A stretch of 64,000 bases of DNA from Micromonospora lupini str. Lupac 08 (lineage in GTDB: Bacteria > Actinomycetota > Actinomycetes > Mycobacteriales > Micromonosporaceae). The notes under the pieces were generated by a model, which saw only the letters and a list, made by a program, of their open reading frames with translations, was not told where the DNA came from and made no database searches. The stretch spans positions 6,686,255 through 6,750,254 of the forward strand of contig NZ_HF570108.1 of assembly GCF_000297395.2 (NCBI RefSeq). The letters run 5' to 3'. Below are positions 49,569 to 57,900 of the stretch, piece by piece. The position numbers were made by a program, and so were the translations under genes. The first letter of the stretch is position 1. Every line of letters starts with the position of its first letter.

Positions 49569-50159
49569 TCAGCCGCCGACCCGGATGAGCCGGGCCGAGA
49601 GGTGCGGGCTGAGTGGTTGACCCACCGCGGCCATCTCCTGGGCGTAGAGCAGCGCGCCCTCGACGATGCCGAAGAGGCGGTGCCCGCCGGTGACCTCCTT
49701 GGCGGTCGCCGTCCGGATCACCGCGTCGGTGGCGAACTCGACCTGGGTGCCGGTGCGCTTGCCGAGGTGCAGCTCCATCACGCCGGTGGGCGTCGTGAGC
49801 AGGGCCTCCAGCTCGTCGGTCGCCCGACCGTCCACCAGCACCGGTCGCCACCAGCCGACCTCACGCCCGGCCGGGCGGACCGGCCTGCTCTGCTCGTCGA
49901 GGATCCAGGCGCGCGACTCGTAGTGCAGGAACGGCCGGCCGTCGTGGCTGATCCGGATCTCCTGCGCGTAGTCGAAGTCCTCGATGGTGGGGAAGCCACC
50001 CTTGCCCCGCCCGCGCCACAGACCGACGTACGGCAGCAGGCCGTCCAGCGCCGGGTGCAGCTTGGGACCGACCCGCAGGTCGTGACTCTCCTCGAACGGG
50101 TACTCCTCGACCGGCGGCGCGTTCAGCCACGGTGGTTGCAGCGGGTTCTCGTCGCTCAC
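49569..50159 (-). CDS. nitrobindin/FABP-like heme-binding protein (peroxynitrite isomerase family)
   Basis: A 196-residue beta-barrel protein of the UPF0678/THAP4-like nitrobindin family. It shows the diagnostic GLWRGRGKGGFPTIEDFDYA motif near residue 46, EIRISHDGRPFLHYESRAWI, GWWRP and the C-terminal LSPHLSARLIRV, whose His is the probable proximal heme ligand. Mycobacterial members (Rv0813c, Rv2717c) bind ferric heme and convert peroxynitrite to nitrate. It is convergent with pabC, 3 bp between the stops. Confidence 0.9.
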   Translation of the reverse strand: MSDENPLQPPWLNAPPVEEYPFEESHDLRVGPKLHPALDGLLPYVGLWRGRGKGGFPTIEDFDYAQEIRISHDGRPFLHYESRAWILDEQSRPVRPAGREVGWWRPVLVDGRATDELEALLTTPTGVMELHLGKRTGTQVEFATDAVIRTATAKEVTGGHRLFGIVEGALLYAQEMAAVGQPLSPHLSARLIRVGG

Positions 50160-50160
50160 C

Positions 50161-50278
50161 AGACCACCTTCGTTCGCGACTGCGGGGCTCGCAGGCCCGG
50201 CTCACTCCTCGCGCTCACCAGACCACCTTCGTTCGCGACTGCGGGGCTCGCAGGCCCGGCTCACTCCTCGCGCTCACC
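50161..50278. repeat. 59-bp tandem repeat, two identical copies
   Basis: Copies at 50161-50219 and 50220-50278 are identical, preceded by CTCACC as at each junction. The last 22 bases of each unit that precede ACCA also occur at 101-122. On the minus strand each unit reads as an open frame with SARSEPGLRAPQSRTKVVW-like codons. The array sits between the nitrobindin start (50159) and the small membrane-protein stop (50274). Confidence 0.9.
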
Positions 50279-50378
50279 AACGTCCCCTCGAAATGCGTAC
50301 GGCCAGATAGACCAGGCCACCGGCGAGCCCGCCCAGGCCGGCGACCAGCAGGCTGACGAACCCGATCTCGGTAACCAT
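50274..50378 (-). CDS. 34-residue single-TM membrane peptide
   Basis: MVTEIGFVSLLVAGLGGLAG continues GLVYLAVRISRGRW: a single TM helix with a positively charged C-terminus. ATG 50378 stands 7 nt after a TAGGAT -10 box (minus strand 50391-50386), the geometry of a leaderless gene; an ATG at 50387 overlaps that box and is unlikely. The gene is divergent from a DsrE gene whose -10 box overlaps its own by 2 bp. Its last bases enter the 59-bp repeat. The function is unknown. Small genes like this are often missed, so the evidence is promoter geometry and protein composition rather than homology. Confidence 0.65.
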   Translation of the reverse strand: MVTEIGFVSLLVAGLGGLAGGLVYLAVRISRGRW

Positions 50379-50385
50379 CGTGACC

Positions 50386-50395
50386 ATCCTATGCT
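50386..50395. promoter_or_regulatory. overlapping divergent -10 elements (bidirectional promoter)
   Basis: ATCCTATGCT holds TATGCT on the plus strand (50390-50395) and TAGGAT on the minus strand (50391-50386), sharing two bases. Each is followed by exactly 7 nt and an ATG (50403 plus, 50378 minus). Transcription in both directions from one melted region, with leaderless products, is predicted. Confidence 0.7.
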
Positions 50396-50402
50396 GGGCC
50401 TC

Positions 50403-50765
50403 ATGGCCCGCTCTCTCGTCGTCAAGGTCACCGCTGGGGCGGACGCCCCGGAGCGGTGCGCGCAGGCGTTCACCGTCGCCGCCACAGCGGTCGCCGCCGG
50501 CGTGGACGTCTCGCTCTGGCTGACCGGGGAGTCGACCTGGTTCGCGCTGCCCGGCCGCGCCCAGGAGTTCGAGCTGCCGCACTCCGCGCCGCTGGCCGAG
50601 CTGCTGCACGTCATCCTGACCAGCGGTCGGGTGACCGCCTGCACCCAGTGCGCGGCCCGGCGGGAGATCGGCCCGGACGACGTACTGCCCGGTGTGCGGA
50701 TCGCGGGTGCCGCGGTCTTCGTCGAGGAGGCGTTGGCCGAGGGCGCGCAGGCACTGGTCTACTGA
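50403..50765 (+). CDS. DsrE family protein
   Basis: A 120-residue DsrE/DsrF-like protein: MARSLVVKVTAGADAPERCA, AATAVAAGVDVSLWLTGEST, LLHVILTSGRVTACTQCAAR and GVRIAGAAVFVEEALAEGAQ. The Cys pair CTQC corresponds to the region of the sulfur-carrying Cys in the family, so sulfur relay is conceivable. Alternatively it may be one of many actinobacterial DsrE proteins with unknown function. It starts at ATG 50403, 7 nt after TATGCT, so it should be leaderless. Confidence 0.88.
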   Translation: MARSLVVKVTAGADAPERCAQAFTVAATAVAAGVDVSLWLTGESTWFALPGRAQEFELPHSAPLAELLHVILTSGRVTACTQCAARREIGPDDVLPGVRIAGAAVFVEEALAEGAQALVY

Positions 50766-50847
50766 CCACCGGAACCCCTCGGGGCGACGGTGTGGGCGGA
50801 GTACGGATACCGACCCGACATCTCGGACAGCTGCCTACGATTCGGAT

Positions 50848-51228
50848 GTGACCGAGGCGACGGAGAGGTTCTTCGAATCACTGCCGACGCGTGCCCCCGC
50901 CGTCCTGGGCGGCCTGGCCGTCGGGACCCTCCAGATCGATCTCGGCACCGACCACCAGACCGAGCACTGGCTGGTCCGGATGCGGCCGGGGGCGGTGCAG
51001 AGCAGCCGTGAGCGGGGCCCGGCCGACGCCATCTGGTACAGCAGCTCGGCCCTGTTCGACAGGCTGGTCAGCGGAGAAGCTCAGGCGCTCGCGGCGGTGC
51101 TGCGCAACGAGAGCACCTTCAGCGGTGACGTGGTGCTCTTCCTGGCCTTCCGCCGTTTCTTCCCGGACCCGCCGGGCACCCGCGACCCCCGCGAGGTGGC
51201 CCGGGAGGCAGTCGGGCGGCGGGCGTGA
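50848..51228 (+). CDS. SCP2 sterol-binding-like domain protein
   Basis: A 126-residue protein with an SCP2-like fold: FFESLPTRAPAVLGGLAVGT, LQIDLGTDHQTEHWLVRMRP, DAIWYSSSALFDRLVSGEAQ and STFSGDVVLFLAFRRFFP. Proteins of this kind bind lipids or act as ligand domains. GTG 50848 lies 6 nt after TACGAT, again a leaderless layout. The stop overlaps the start of the debranching-enzyme gene (GTGA), so the two are coupled, which suggests a shared role, though none is known. Confidence 0.85.
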   Translation: MTEATERFFESLPTRAPAVLGGLAVGTLQIDLGTDHQTEHWLVRMRPGAVQSSRERGPADAIWYSSSALFDRLVSGEAQALAAVLRNESTFSGDVVLFLAFRRFFPDPPGTRDPREVAREAVGRRA

Positions 51229-53280
51229 AGGATCTGGTCAGCATCCTGGACGGCAACACCTTCCTGGTCAGCGACCGTCGCGGAGACATCGAGCCGTCCT
51301 TCGCCTTCCCGACCGGGTTGTTCTCCTTCGACACGCGTTTCCTGTCCACCTGGGTCCTCACCCTCAACGGCGAGCGCCTGCACGCCCTCTCCGTCGACGA
51401 CAGCGAGTCGTACCGGACGACGTTCTTCCTCGCCCCCGGCGAACCCACCCACTACCTGGACGCCAAGGCGTCGGTGATCCGCAGCCGAGCGATCGGGGGC
51501 AGCTTCGACGAGGAGCTGACAGTGCTCAACCACTCCGGCGAGGAGGTCGACTTCTCCGTCCGGCTCGAGATGAGCAGTGACTTCGCCGACCTGTTCGAGA
51601 TCAAGCACGCTCGGGAGAAAATCGGTCGGACGACGGTCGCGGTGACCGACAACGAGCTGCGGTTGACGTACCGGCGGGAGGCGTTCCACCGGGAGACAGT
51701 GGTCCGCTCCACGGTGCCGGCGCAGGTCGACGCCTCCGGGATGACCTTCCAGGTCCGGATCCAGAGCAACAGCGAGTGGACCACCCGGCTGCACGTCTCC
51801 ACGGTCGTCTACGGCGCCCGGGGCGAGGACATCCGGGCCACCCTGCCGTACGCGGGCAGCCGCGGCGGGGACGCCATCCGCGCCGAGCAGCAGGAGCTGA
51901 TCGACCGGGCGCCGAAACTCGGCTGTGACTGCGAGCCGCTTGCCGGGGCGTACCGGCGCAGCCTCAACGACCTGGCCGCGCTGCGCTACGAGTCGATCGC
52001 CCTGGGCGTACGGCTGATCGCCGCCGGTCTGCCGTGGTTCATGACCCTGTTCGGTCGGGACAGCATCATCACCTCGTTGCAGGTGCTGCCGTTCCTGCCG
52101 GAGCTGATCCCGCCGACGATTCTCATGCTGGCCGGTCTTCAGGGACACCGGGTGGACGACTTCCGGGACGAGGAGCCCGGCAAGATCCTGCACGAGCTGC
52201 GGTACGGCGAGACCGCAGGCTTCGAGGAGCAGCCGCACTCGCCGTACTACGGATCGGCCGACTCGACGCCGCTGTTCGTCATCCTGATCGACGAGTACGA
52301 GCGCTGGACCGGCGACACCGCGCTGGTCAAGCGGCTGGAGCCGCACGTCCGGGCGGCCCTGGAGTGGATCGACACGTACGGCGACCTGCTCGGCACCGGC
52401 TATCTCTGGTACCGGACCCGGCAACCCGGAGACCGGGTTGCAGAACCAGTGCTGGAAGGACTCCTGGGACGCCATCTCGTACGCCGACGGCCGGATGCCG
52501 GACTTCCCCCGGGCCACCTGCGAGTTGCAGGGCTACGCGTACGACGCGAAGATCCGGGCAGCCCGGCTGGCCCGGAAGGTCTGGAACGACCCGGCGTACG
52601 CCGACCGGTTGGAGCGGGAGGCTGCGGCGCTCAAGCAGCGGTTCAACCACGACTTCTGGATCGCCGACCGGGAGTACTATGCGCTCGCCCTGGACGCCGA
52701 CGGCCGGCAGGTGGACGCGCTGACGTCGAACATCGGGCACCTGCTGTGGAGCGGGATCGTGGACGAGTCCCGGGCCGGCAAGGTGGTCGACCACCTGCTC
52801 GGGCCGCGGCTCTTCTCCGGCTGGGGGGTGCGGACCCTCGCCGAGGGTGAGGGTCGGTACAACCCGATCGGCTACCACGTGGGCACCGTCTGGCCGTTCG
52901 ACAACTCGATCATCGCCTGGGGCCTGGGCCGGTACGGCTACCGGGAGGAGGCCGGGCGGATCTGCGACGCGATGCTCGCGGCGTCCCACTACTTCGACGG
53001 GCGACTGCCGGAGGCGTTCGCCGGGTACGCCCGCAGCCGCACCGGCTACCCGGTGGAGTATCCGACCGCGTGCAGCCCGCAGGCCTGGTCGAGTGGCACC
53101 CCGCTGCTGTTGTTGCGGGTGATGCTGGGGCTGGAGCCGCAGGGCGAGCACCTGATCATCGATCCGGCCGTGCCACCGGGCATGGGCCGGGTGGAGCTGC
53201 TGGACATTCCCGGTCGCTGGGGTCGGGTGGACGCCCTGGGTCGCAGCCGCGGTTCGCAGGATCAGGAGACGGGCGGCTGA
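51225..53280 (+). pseudogene. glycogen-debranching (amylo-alpha-1,6-glucosidase-like) enzyme, interrupted by a +1 frameshift near 52421
   Basis: A GH-type (alpha/alpha)6-barrel protein with an N-terminal glycogen-debranching domain (SILDGNTFLVSDRRGDIEPS, LFSFDTRFLSTWVLTLNGER) and catalytic domain (AGLPWFMTLFGRDSIITSLQ). The first frame runs 51225-52850 but loses homology after YLWYRTRQPG. In the +1 frame from about 52423 to 53280 the family continues: TGLQNQCWKDSWDAISYADG, LWSGIVDESRAGKV, GWGVRTLAEGEGRYNPIGYH, VWPFDNSIIAWGLGRYGY. Removing one base from CCCGGCAACCC (52417-52427) restores a 684-residue protein. Substrates are probably alpha-glucans or trehalose-like sugars. It may be a sequencing error or a real inactivation. 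Confidence 0.88.
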
Positions 53281-53281
53281 C

Positions 53282-53298
53282 CCGGGCGTGACGCCCGG
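53282..53298. terminator. hairpin terminator between convergent genes
   Basis: CCGGGCG-TGA-CGCCCGG directly follows the debranching-enzyme stop (53280) and abuts the stop of the next minus-strand gene (53300). Short but GC-only stem; can act on both strands. Confidence 0.65.
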
Positions 53299-53299
53299 C

Positions 53300-54160
53300 T
53301 CAACCGGGGCAGCCGACGGTGGCGGCCACCCGTGCGGGGTCCGGGCCGAGTTCGGCAAGCACTGTGACGTCGCCGGCGCGGTACGCGTACACCGGGGGGT
53401 TGTCCAGCAGTGGGGTGCCGCCGGCCAGCGGGGCGAGCGCGTCGGGCGCGGCCGGGCCGGAACCGGCGGCGGACCGTGCGGTACGGGCCAGGGCGCCGTC
53501 CGGGCACGGCGCGGTGACCAGCTCCGGCGCGGCGTCGGTCGGACGGTCGAGCGCGCTCAGGGCGGCCGTCAGGGCGGTGGCCTCCGGGCCGGCGCCGGTG
53601 GCCGGCTTCGGGTGGTAGCCGGCGCCCAGCGGACGACAGCCGGTGTCGACCGTCAACCGGAGCCGGCCGTCCCCGGTCGGTCGCCCCTCGACGGCGACGA
53701 AGTCCCCGGCGTCGGCGCGCAGTTCCGGGCCGTCCAGGCCGGGGCCGACCCCGGCCCGCCAGGTCGCCGGCAGCCGATCGGCGATGCCGGTCAGCACGGA
53801 GCGCTCGGTGCCGGCGGGTGCGAGCACGCCGACCTCGCGGCGCAGCGCCGCGCCGTCCGCGAACGGGGTGACGCGGCAGCCGGCGTCGACCCGCACCGGG
53901 CCCAGCTCCAGCAGCCCGGCCGCGCCGGCGGCCCGGGCCAGCTCACCGACCGCCCGGTCGACCACCGGGGCGGCCTCGTCGACGGAGCGCTGCTCGCGCA
54001 CCGTGGGCGGGTCGTCGCGGACCGACATCCAGGCGAGCCCGGCCAGCAGCACGGCCCACAGCACGGTCGCGACCAGCAGCCAGCGCCGCCCACGCCGGGC
54101 AGGTGCCGGCGTGGCGGGATCGCTCGACGGGGCCCAACCCGTCTGGACAGCACCGCTCAC
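53300..54160 (-). CDS. hypothetical single-pass membrane protein with Cys-rich extracellular domain
   Basis: A 286-residue protein with a basic, Pro/Ala-rich cytoplasmic N-terminus (about 30 residues), one TM helix (WLLVATVLWAVLLAGLAWMSV) and a roughly 230-residue extracellular part with four cysteines (DAGCRVTP, DTGCRPLG, TAPCPDG, TVGCPG), suitable for two disulfides. I do not recognise the family. Similar proteins are common and unannotated in Micromonosporaceae. Start GTG 54160. It lies 67 bp from the winged-helix regulator gene on the same strand. Confidence 0.72.
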   Translation of the reverse strand: MSGAVQTGWAPSSDPATPAPARRGRRWLLVATVLWAVLLAGLAWMSVRDDPPTVREQRSVDEAAPVVDRAVGELARAAGAAGLLELGPVRVDAGCRVTPFADGAALRREVGVLAPAGTERSVLTGIADRLPATWRAGVGPGLDGPELRADAGDFVAVEGRPTGDGRLRLTVDTGCRPLGAGYHPKPATGAGPEATALTAALSALDRPTDAAPELVTAPCPDGALARTARSAAGSGPAAPDALAPLAGGTPLLDNPPVYAYRAGDVTVLAELGPDPARVAATVGCPG

Positions 54161-54227
54161 CCGGCCATGGTGTCACGGGCGGTCCTCCGCACCGGAGGCA
54201 GCGGTCGGCGGTCGGGATGACGACGGG

Positions 54228-54764
54228 TCAGGCCGGCGGGGGCGGCGGATCGAGCCGGTAGCCGACCCCGCGCACGGTGTGCACCCGCGGCCCTCCGGGC
54301 AGGCCGCGCAGCTTGTGCCGGAGCCGCTTGACCGCGGAGTGCAGGATCGCCGTGTCGCCGAGGTACGCGCCGGCCCAGACCGCGGCGAAGAGCTGCTCGT
54401 AGCTCCACACCACGAGCGGCGGACCGACGAGCCGGGCGAGCAGCTCCCGCTCGGTACGGGTGAGCGGAAGTGGATCGCCGCGCCAGGTGACCAGGTGCCC
54501 GACCCGGTCGACGACCAGCTCACCCCAGCTGACCCGCCCCTGCGGCGGCACCGGTGGGGTGGTCGGCCCGACGGCCGGCATCCAGCCTCCCGACGGCGGG
54601 AACAGCATCGCCCGCAACTGGGTCAGGTCGGCACAGGTCACGACCGGCCCGATCCCGTCGAGCTGCCGCAACACCCGCTCGCGCACCGAAACGTCCGCAC
54701 TGACACAGACGACGATCGGGACCTCTGCACCACCCGCGACCACCACCCGATGATAGTGACGCAT
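54228..54764 (-). CDS. orphan winged-helix regulator with degenerate receiver (OmpR-type DNA-binding domain)
   Basis: A 178-residue protein. Residues about 12-58 (VPIVVCVSADVSVRERVLRQ LDGIG...) look like the remnant of a receiver domain lacking the phospho-acceptor Asp and the rest of the fold. Residues about 80-172 form an OmpR/PhoB winged helix: LPLTRTERELLARLVGPPLV, WSYEQLFAAVWAGAYLGDTA and VHTVRGVGYRLDPPP. No kinase gene is nearby. It is divergent from the large subtilase gene (214 bp between starts), where three ACTGA direct repeats (54812, 54823, 54840) could be binding sites. It may regulate that gene; this is inference. Confidence 0.8.
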   Translation of the reverse strand: MRHYHRVVVAGGAEVPIVVCVSADVSVRERVLRQLDGIGPVVTCADLTQLRAMLFPPSGGWMPAVGPTTPPVPPQGRVSWGELVVDRVGHLVTWRGDPLPLTRTERELLARLVGPPLVVWSYEQLFAAVWAGAYLGDTAILHSAVKRLRHKLRGLPGGPRVHTVRGVGYRLDPPPPPA

Positions 54765-54978
54765 GCCGATCTATTTCGGGACCCCGCCCACGGTCGGAAT
54801 GACGCCACGTCACTGACCAGGTACTGAACGGCGTTATTCACTGAGCACCGTCCGAGTACGCCTGAGCAGGACTGTCAGCGGACGTGGGGGCGCCACCCCA
54901 CCCCACCACCCGCTGGGCGGCCGTCCCGGCGGTGCGCGCCCGTCCCGAACCCGTCGGGACCCAATGTGGGGAGGAACA

Positions 54979-57900
54979 GTGCTCCGACCATCAACCCTGA
55001 GGTCCGCTCTCTGGCGGACGGCCGTGGCCTGCGGCGCGGCCCTGCTGGCCCTCACCGCCCAGCCCGCGGTCGCCGCCCGACCCGCGCCCGCGCCGGCCCA
55101 CGTGGACAAGCGACTGCTCCGCCAACTCGGCACGACGGGCCACGTGAGTTTCCTGGTCTACCTGCGGGACACCGCACCGGTGGCGCGAACCGCGAAGCTG
55201 CGCGACCCGGACGACCGGGCCCGCGAGGTGCACCGGCTGCTCACGACGACCGCCACGCGCACCCAGAAGGGCCTGCGCGCGCTGCTCACGACCCGCAGGG
55301 CGCCGCACACCGCCTACTGGATCGCCAACGCCGTGCGCGTGACAGGCGACCGCACGCTGCTCGACGAGATCGCCAAGCGGCCCGAGGTGGCCCGGATCGA
55401 ACCCACCCACAGCTACCGCCTGGTGCGCCCGACACCGACCACCGGCGGCCACGCCGACGCCGACGGGCCCGAGTGGGGACTCACCAACATCAACGCCCCG
55501 CAGGTGTGGAACGAGCTCGGCGACCGCGGCGAGGGCGTGGTGGTCGCCAACATCGACAGCGGCGTCCAGTACGACCACCCGGCGCTTGTCGGGGCGTACC
55601 GCGGCAATCTCGGCGGTGGCGCCTTCGACCACAACCACAACTGGTACGACCCGGCCGGCGTGTGCCCGAGCGCCGCGCCCTGCGACAACAACGGGCACGG
55701 CACGCACACCATGGGAACGATGGTCGGCGACGACCGCGCCGGCAACCAGATCGGCGTCGCACCCGGCGCGAAGTGGATCACCGCGAAGGGCTGCGAGACC
55801 GACTCCTGCTCCGACGCCTCGCTGCTCGCGGCCGGCCAGTGGGTGCTGGCGCCGACCGACCTGAACGGACAGAACCCCCGCCCCGACCTGCGCCCCGACG
55901 TGGTCAACAACTCCTGGGGCGGCGCCGGCGGCGACCCGTGGTTCCAGCAGACCATCGCGGCCTGGCGGGCGGCCGGCATCTTCGGAGTCTTCTCGGCCGG
56001 CAACGACGGCCCGGACTGCGGCAGCGCCGGCTCACCCGGAGACAGCGCCGACGCGTACGCGGTCGGCTCGTACGACGTGCACGACGCGATCTCCGACTTC
56101 TCCGGCCGGGGCGACGCCACCGACGCGCGGTCGTACAAGCCGAACGTCGCCGCTCCGGGCAGCAACGTGCGCTCCAGCGTCCCGGGCAACTCCTACGCCG
56201 CGTTCGACGGCACCTCGATGGCCGCGCCGCACGTCTCCGGCACTGTCGCGCTGCTCTGGTCGGCCGCTGCGGGCCTGAAGGGCGACGTCACCGCCACCGA
56301 GGAGCTGCTCGACCGGACGGCCCGCGACGTCGACGCCACCACCTGCGGAGGCACCGCCGCCGACAACAACGTCTTCGGCGAAGGCCGGCTGGACGCGTAC
56401 GCCGCGGTGCGGGCCTCCTCGCGCGGCGCCGTCGGGCGGATCATCGGCACGGTCACCGCCGCCGGGAACGGCGACCCGATCGTCGGCGCGACAGTCGGCG
56501 ACGGCACCCGCAGCGTCACCACCGGCACGGACGGCCGGTACGCGCTCACCCTGCCGGCCGGGCAGGCCACGGTCACCGTCAGCGCCTACGGGTACGCCGG
56601 GCAGACGGCCACGGTCACCGTCACCGACGACGGCACGGTCACCGAGGACTTCGCACTGGCGGCGAACCCGCCGGTCACCGTTCGTGGCCGGGTCACCGAC
56701 GGCTCGGGGCACGGCTGGCCGCTGTACGCCCGGATCGAGGTCGCCGGGCGTCCCGGGGGGCCGGTGTTCACCGACCCGGCCACCGGGCGGTACTCGTTCA
56801 CCGTTCCGGGCGACACCACGTACCGGCTCACCGTCACCGCCCGCTACCCCGGCTACCGCACTGTCACCCGGGACGTGGTCACCGGCACCGGGCCGGCAAC
56901 GGCCGACGTCGCCGTACCGGTCGAGCCCGTCTGCACGGCTGCCGGTTACACAGGCAGCTTCGGCGCGCCGGTGCTGGACGAGAGCTTCGACGGCCGCACC
57001 GCGCCGGACGGCTGGTCGGTGCGCAACCGCACCGACGACGGTGGCTGGGACTTCACCGACGCCGGTGAGCGGGGCAACCTCACCGGCGGCAGCGGCGCCT
57101 TCGCCATCGCCGACAGCGACCGTCTCGGGTCCGGCAAGACCCAGGACACCGACCTGGTGACCCCGACCGTCGACCTGCGTGCCACACCCGCGCCGGTGCT
57201 GCGTTTCCGCAGCGACTGGTGGGCGGTAGGCGTGACCGACGCCGCCGACGTGGACGTCTCCACCGACGGCGGCGCCACCTGGACCACGGTCTGGCACCAG
57301 ACCGGCAGCCGGCGTGGACCGCTGCTCGAGGAGGTGCCCCTGGCACCAGCGGCCGGAGCCTCCACCGTGCGGGTCCGGTTCCGCTTCCACGGCACCTTCG
57401 CCTGGTGGTGGCAGGTGGACGACGTACAGCTGGTCAACCGCGACTGCGTGCCGACCGCCGGCGGCCTGCTGCTCGGCGTCACCACCGACCGCAACACCGG
57501 CACACCGCTCAACGGGGTCGCCGTGGTCAGTGCCGACCGACCCGCCGACCTCGCCACGTCGGCGTCGACACCTGACGACCCGACCCTGCCGGACGGCTTC
57601 TACTGGCTCTTCTCCGGGCTGACCGGGGCGCATCCGTTCACCACGAGCCGTACTCCGTACCAACCGAGCACGAAGACGGCGACGGTGACCGCCGACGACG
57701 CCCGACGCCTGGACGTCGCGCTGGCCGCCGGTCGACTCACCGTCACCCCGGCCGACGTCCAGTCGTACCAGCCGTACGCCAGCAGCCGGACCACGAAGGT
57801 GACGGTGCGCAACACCGGCAGCGCGCCGGCAGCCGTGAACCTGGTGGAGCGCGGCGGGCGGTTCGACAGGCTGTCCAGAGCTGGTGCGCCCCTGCGGGAG

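Noticed and set aside
50161..50278. CRISPR-like array
   Set aside because: Two adjacent identical 59-bp units without spacers; no cas genes anywhere in the window.
54812..54844. OmpR-type binding array (three ACTGA repeats)
   Set aside because: Spacing is 11 and 17 bp and the units are only 5 bp long; mentioned as a possibility for the neighbouring regulator but not called as a feature.
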